DNA of 64,000 nt from assembly GCA_958295665.1 (NCBI GenBank), contig OY282558.1:114008838-114072837 (forward strand). Direction: 5' to 3'. The DNA is from Tipula vernalis (lineage: Eukaryota > Arthropoda > Insecta > Diptera > Tipulidae). The notes under the pieces are model-generated. The model had not been told where the DNA came from. It did no database searches and saw nothing but the letters and a program-made list of their open reading frames with translations. Position numbers and translations under genes: made by a program. Of this stretch, positions 60,268-64,000 are shown piece by piece. Numbering within the stretch: the first letter of the stretch is position 1; each line of letters begins with the position of its first letter.

Positions 60268-61911
60268 GTAAAAAAAGTCATGTGAATAATATATTGGAAG
60301 AAATGACAAAATTTAGTTTCGAAAAACTAAATTCAAAATTTGTGTCATTTATGCCAGATCAAAACAACCTTTGCTATGAGCATTTTCATAAATTAGTTTA
60401 TTTTCTTTTATTGGTTTTGCTTCGCAAAAATTGCAAATGGCTAGTTGCTTCCAAAGGGATACGTAAAAATACACCAGCAGCTTCAAGAAAATTAAAAATT
60501 TTGAGTAATTAAATATTAATTTTGGATTAAATTTTTGTTTTATTATAATTATTTAAAATTAATTAAATTATAACATTAAAACTAAATAAATTAAATTATA
60601 AATTACATTACACTGACTTGTTTATGTAAAGCCCAGGCGATTCATTGTCATCAAACATTTATCTCGAATATCACGAATGAAGAACAAATATTTAGCGTAT
60701 TTTGTTGAGAAATTTACAACACAATTGCACTAGGCAGAGAAATTATTTAATTCAAAAAATAATTCAAATTATTTAATTAAAGATTGAACGAATAAAATAC
60801 TTAAATATTTGATAGAGAAACAGGAGAATTAGCATCATAAAAGATACAAATTAAATGGAAAAAATAATTTTCGATTTATTTTCTTAAAAAACAATAATTC
60901 CTTTAAAAATGTCGAAATGCAACAGCGTAAGCGCGACCCGCGTGGAATGGGTTAATAAATTATGTAAGCACACACAAATTACAGCCACAAATTATTTTTG
61001 TATAGGTATTAGGTATGCATATTATACAAATATGAAATAACTACGTAGCTACATATCTATGTATACAGTATATAAACTCGTATATATATATTCCTTACAG
61101 ATTGTTTTACAGGTATCAAAGGATTATTATGTCAACTGTAATGTAATTAAACTGCTAAATGTAAATAAAAATAATTATCATATGAAAATTGAAAAACTTG
61201 AAAATAAAAATTGAAAAAATTATCGCTCAAAAAAAAAATGTTGTTTTCTATTATTCCCGATACCGAAATATGTAATTTGTTCTACAATCTATATGTGCAT
61301 TGGATATATCTATGCATACACATTTTCTGTTTCGATTTTTGTTTTGATTTTAAAGAATAAAAAATGCACCTAAACCTTTTTTATACGGTCCTTTTTATCG
61401 CGATTTTTTTATTTTATGAATCACAATAGCAAAGCAAATAATTTAAAGGTAAATGTAATTCCTTTATTTTTCATTGTTTTTTAGGTTTAGGTTGTTCTGT
61501 AAATTTTGTTTTGAAATATATGTGTATATGTATGTGTGTTGAGTTTTAATATTTTCTATTTACATTTTTTTTAAACAATAAAAATATCGAAGTACACATA
61601 TCTGTTCCACATTTGAATATGGTTGTAACATAATGTAAAGGGAGAGAGACTATGTTATTTTGATATAGGAAAATAAAAACTACAGCCATAAAAAAAAAAC
61701 AATTGCTTAATAAAAGGAGTATAGAGAATATGTTTATTTCTTTTCGTCATTCACGTTCATTGATCAGTAGGAAAGTTTATGACGAAAAGAGATAAAACAT
61801 ATATTCCTTTCGTTCAATCTTCCTCCAAACTGTTCGAAAAATTATAATACTTTATTTTATAGGTAAAAGGTTAATACCAAAGTTGTTTATCTTCTAAAGT
61901 AATTTGTCTAT
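60268..61911. repeat. Right inverted arm of the P-like element
   Basis: Reverse complement of the left arm. It begins in gtaaaaaaagtcatgtgaat, inside the transposase coding sequence, and runs to the outer tip at 61911. The 5' end of a normal P element would be expected on this side; a copy of the 3' end is found instead. Confidence 0.93.
60269..60512 (+). pseudogene. Duplicated C-terminal fragment of the P-like transposase
   Basis: About 80 codons identical to the end of the transposase gene, now on the + strand: NNILEEMTKFSFEKLNSKFV to AASRKLKILSN and the stop at 60510-60512. It lacks a promoter or start of its own and is simply the coding part of the right arm. Convergent transcription from the two arms could form long double-stranded RNA. 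Confidence 0.93.
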
Positions 61912-61919
61912 GGTATTAC
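61912..61919. repeat. Right target-site duplication of the P-like element
   Basis: GGTATTAC directly after the right arm, identical to 55390-55397. Confidence 0.8.
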
Positions 61920-61924
61920 AAGGA

Positions 61925-64000
61925 ATTTTTTTCAAAGAGAGTTCCAGCAACGTTTTTGAAATGACAAATTCAGTTAAATAAAAAAATCTACAACTGCCAT
62001 AAATTCAAAAAGGAAAATCCTCCACTCAAAATAATTATACTATAATTAAGTAATTCGATTTAAAATTAATGGCAAATACCTATGTATCTAGTTTGAAAAA
62101 TGTTCACATTTGCAAAAGGCTCAAATTTTCAGCCACATTAAAACAAAGCTAAAAATATTCGACAATGTCCCCTCTAATTACTCCTAAAACCGGGCAAACC
62201 TTTTAAACATATCTAAATAATTAGTATAGTCTCTACATAAAAATCTAAAATAAATCACAATTCTACAAGCCAGAACAACTTTACATATTATTGAACGGAA
62301 TCATTTCCTATACAGTCGCAAACCTTAATAAAATCGAATTTTCTATAAATTATCTAAAATTTCAAAAGCACTATAAAGCCTGACCTTTCTTTATTAATTA
62401 TCAGCAATAAACATTATAACGACTTTGCAACTTCATACTAAGTATTCATATCTATATAAAAAATATGTTTGTAGATAGATATATATATACACATAAACTT
62501 ATTTAGTGTCTTATCTTATCTTAAAGCAAAATGACGTTATGGTTGTGTGTGATAAATTTAAATTTTTTTTTTACATTAATCTCATCTTAACCCAGTTTTA
62601 ACTAAAAAGTTGTGGTCGTTTTGATAAAATGTGTACAAAAACTGTGTAAAAGGATAATATTGGAAAATACATACCATCTATGTATTTTCAATTTTCCAAG
62701 AAAATCCTTCTCATTCCTTTTATTTATTATTTTATGTACACTTTGTGTAAATGAAACAACACATACACAGATAAGAGACAAAGTGGAAATATTTTCAAGG
62801 AATTTATTTATTCGTTTTTCCTTGACATGTGCGATATTCCCAATGGCAATCATTGAATTCACCAAACGTGTAAAATAGGAACACAGGAAAATTAATACAT
62901 TCAAACATTTAGAATTAAAGTACTTGTTTGTATTCATAGTAGATATATACATTCTTGGTTTCATTTTATATAAATTCGTTTACCCAAAACAATGAATGTA
63001 GGAAGAAAAATTTTGAAGGTGACGATCTGTAAAAATACGAAGGGTTTATTATTTAATATACCTAATATGGGTTGCTACTAAATGTTTGTACAAGTAGAAC
63101 CTAATATTTTAATAAACATTTTCCCACCATTATCATTATTAGTATCATATTATCAATTGCATACAAATTTTCTACATTTAATTTGATTTATAACCATACA
63201 AAATTATACTTATTGCTTAAAAAAAACCTTGAACTTTTCATATTAAGATTTACAATAATATTTTCAAATTTTCTCTTCTTCGTATACTTAAACAAATAAA
63301 TACATGCATACGTACAATATTGTGAATTGCTTTTGTTGTCTTATTTATAAACACAAGTAACAAAAAAAAAAAATCCAAGACGATAAATAATGTATGTTTC
63401 ATTATTAATTTGTCGACGGTCGAAACGAATAAATTCTCGTGAATTTCTATTAGGTGCGTACGCACCTTTAGATTTATATGCGTACAAATGTTTTATTGAT
63501 TGATAGCTCTCAGCTGTTAGAATGAATTTAGTATATACATTTATAAATATATCTTACGGTAATGGACTCATTAAAGAAAACGTAAACTAAAAATATAAAA
63601 TTGAATGCAACGAAATATTCACACAGCTAAATTTACCATAATGATGCAGTCTCACTGCCAAAATGAATACGAAATAAAATTAACAAACTGCCCACGTGTA
63701 AATAAAACTGAGTCTGCTACGAGAGTATAAGTATTGTTTATAAATAGAAAAAAAAAACTGTTAAAGTAATTTCGTTCCTAGTTACATTGCATATAGTCGC
63801 ACACGTTGCTACCATCAAACATCATATTAGCACAACAATGGGCTTAAAATCGTACACCCAAAAGACAAAAATCATTTCATTCGTTTGTTCGTAGAATTTT
63901 TCATATTTAGATTATAAGTCAATTGTAAATGACGTCTGTAATCCGTATGTTGTTATTTTATATATGAAGAGATAAGGTGACTAAGATTTTCAGTGTTTTT
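61925..64000. other. AT-rich flank with no supported gene
   Basis: Only short AT-driven open frames, for example 62602-62964 (-, 120 codons) and 62612-62878 (+), which overlap each other and lack motifs. A perfect 16-base palindrome aggtgcgtacgcacct lies at 63452-63467. Confidence 0.5.

Larger units (their letters stand above)
55398..61911 (-). mobile_element. P-like (THAP transposase) element with giant inverted arms
   Basis: 6514 bp between two copies of GGTATTAC. Arms of about 1645 bp (55398-57042 and 60268-61911) are inverted copies with very few differences; I found one substitution (near 55574 versus 61748) in the parts I compared, and even A/T runs such as the 10-base run near 55611/61690 are equal. 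The core (57043-60267) holds most of the transposase gene and its 5' region. P elements normally have inverted ends of about 31 bp, so this foldback form is unusual. Since the duplication sits exactly at the arm ends, the palindromic structure probably transposed as a unit. Alternatively, a later inverted duplication formed the arms. Confidence 0.88.

Noticed and set aside
62602..62964. Overlapping open frames of 120 (-) and 88 (+) codons
   Set aside because: They overlap on opposite strands, are AT-driven and have no motifs.
1..64000. tRNA, rRNA or host protein-coding exons
   Set aside because: I looked for tRNA-like stem arrangements, rRNA-like blocks and conserved host protein motifs and found none I could support.

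Overview
This is AT-rich eukaryotic DNA, most likely from a higher (cyclorrhaphan) fly. The clues are scattered TACATATG/TACATA-type simple repeats, a long (TA)n tract, and a set of mobile elements typical of Diptera: Tc1, mariner, P-like, PIF/Harbinger, jockey-like, LOA-like and I-like elements. No host gene, tRNA or rRNA can be supported. Everything recognisably coding comes from transposable elements, so the window looks like intergenic DNA or a very large intron. The species is inference.

Layout. 1-3350: a two-gene PIF/Harbinger relic (MADF-type protein on +, HARBI1-type transposase on -), split by a Tc1-like element with complete ends (733-2394). 6937-8027: three tandem ~410-450 bp repeat units, next to a Tc1 transposase fragment. 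12.9-19.2 kb: a cluster of DNA elements: a 266 bp TA-flanked MITE, a diverged repeat array, a 160 bp palindrome, a complete but dead Tc1-like element (14673-16259), a possible Penelope fragment, a 2.0 kb element with CACTG ends and a 284 bp Harbinger-like MITE. 26.5-30.9 kb: a 5'-truncated LOA-like LINE on - abuts a jockey-like LINE relic on +, itself interrupted by a 260 bp MITE. 35.1-35.5 kb: the RNase H and (TAA)n tail of an I-like LINE. 38.3-42.1 kb: MITE copies, a second jockey-like relic and an LTR-like repeat whose relative lies at 51.6-52.1 kb. 42.5-51.2 kb: a Tc1 relic, a CCAT-rich satellite-like tract and several inverted-repeat elements.

The most remarkable object is at 55398-61911: a P-like (THAP/P transposase) element of about 6.5 kb flanked by an 8 bp direct repeat. 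Two nearly identical ~1.65 kb inverted arms surround a unique core of about 3.2 kb. The transposase is encoded on - in two long frames, a THAP zinc finger and a catalytic domain, joined at an A8 run that resembles a -1 slippage site. The left arm carries the transposase C-terminus and long 3' flank. The right arm repeats both in inverted orientation, making a giant foldback. A broken coding stretch of unknown origin lies in its 5' region. The element appears to have inserted beside an old mariner relic.

The remaining long stretches are AT-rich and hold nothing I can support beyond simple repeats and small hairpins.
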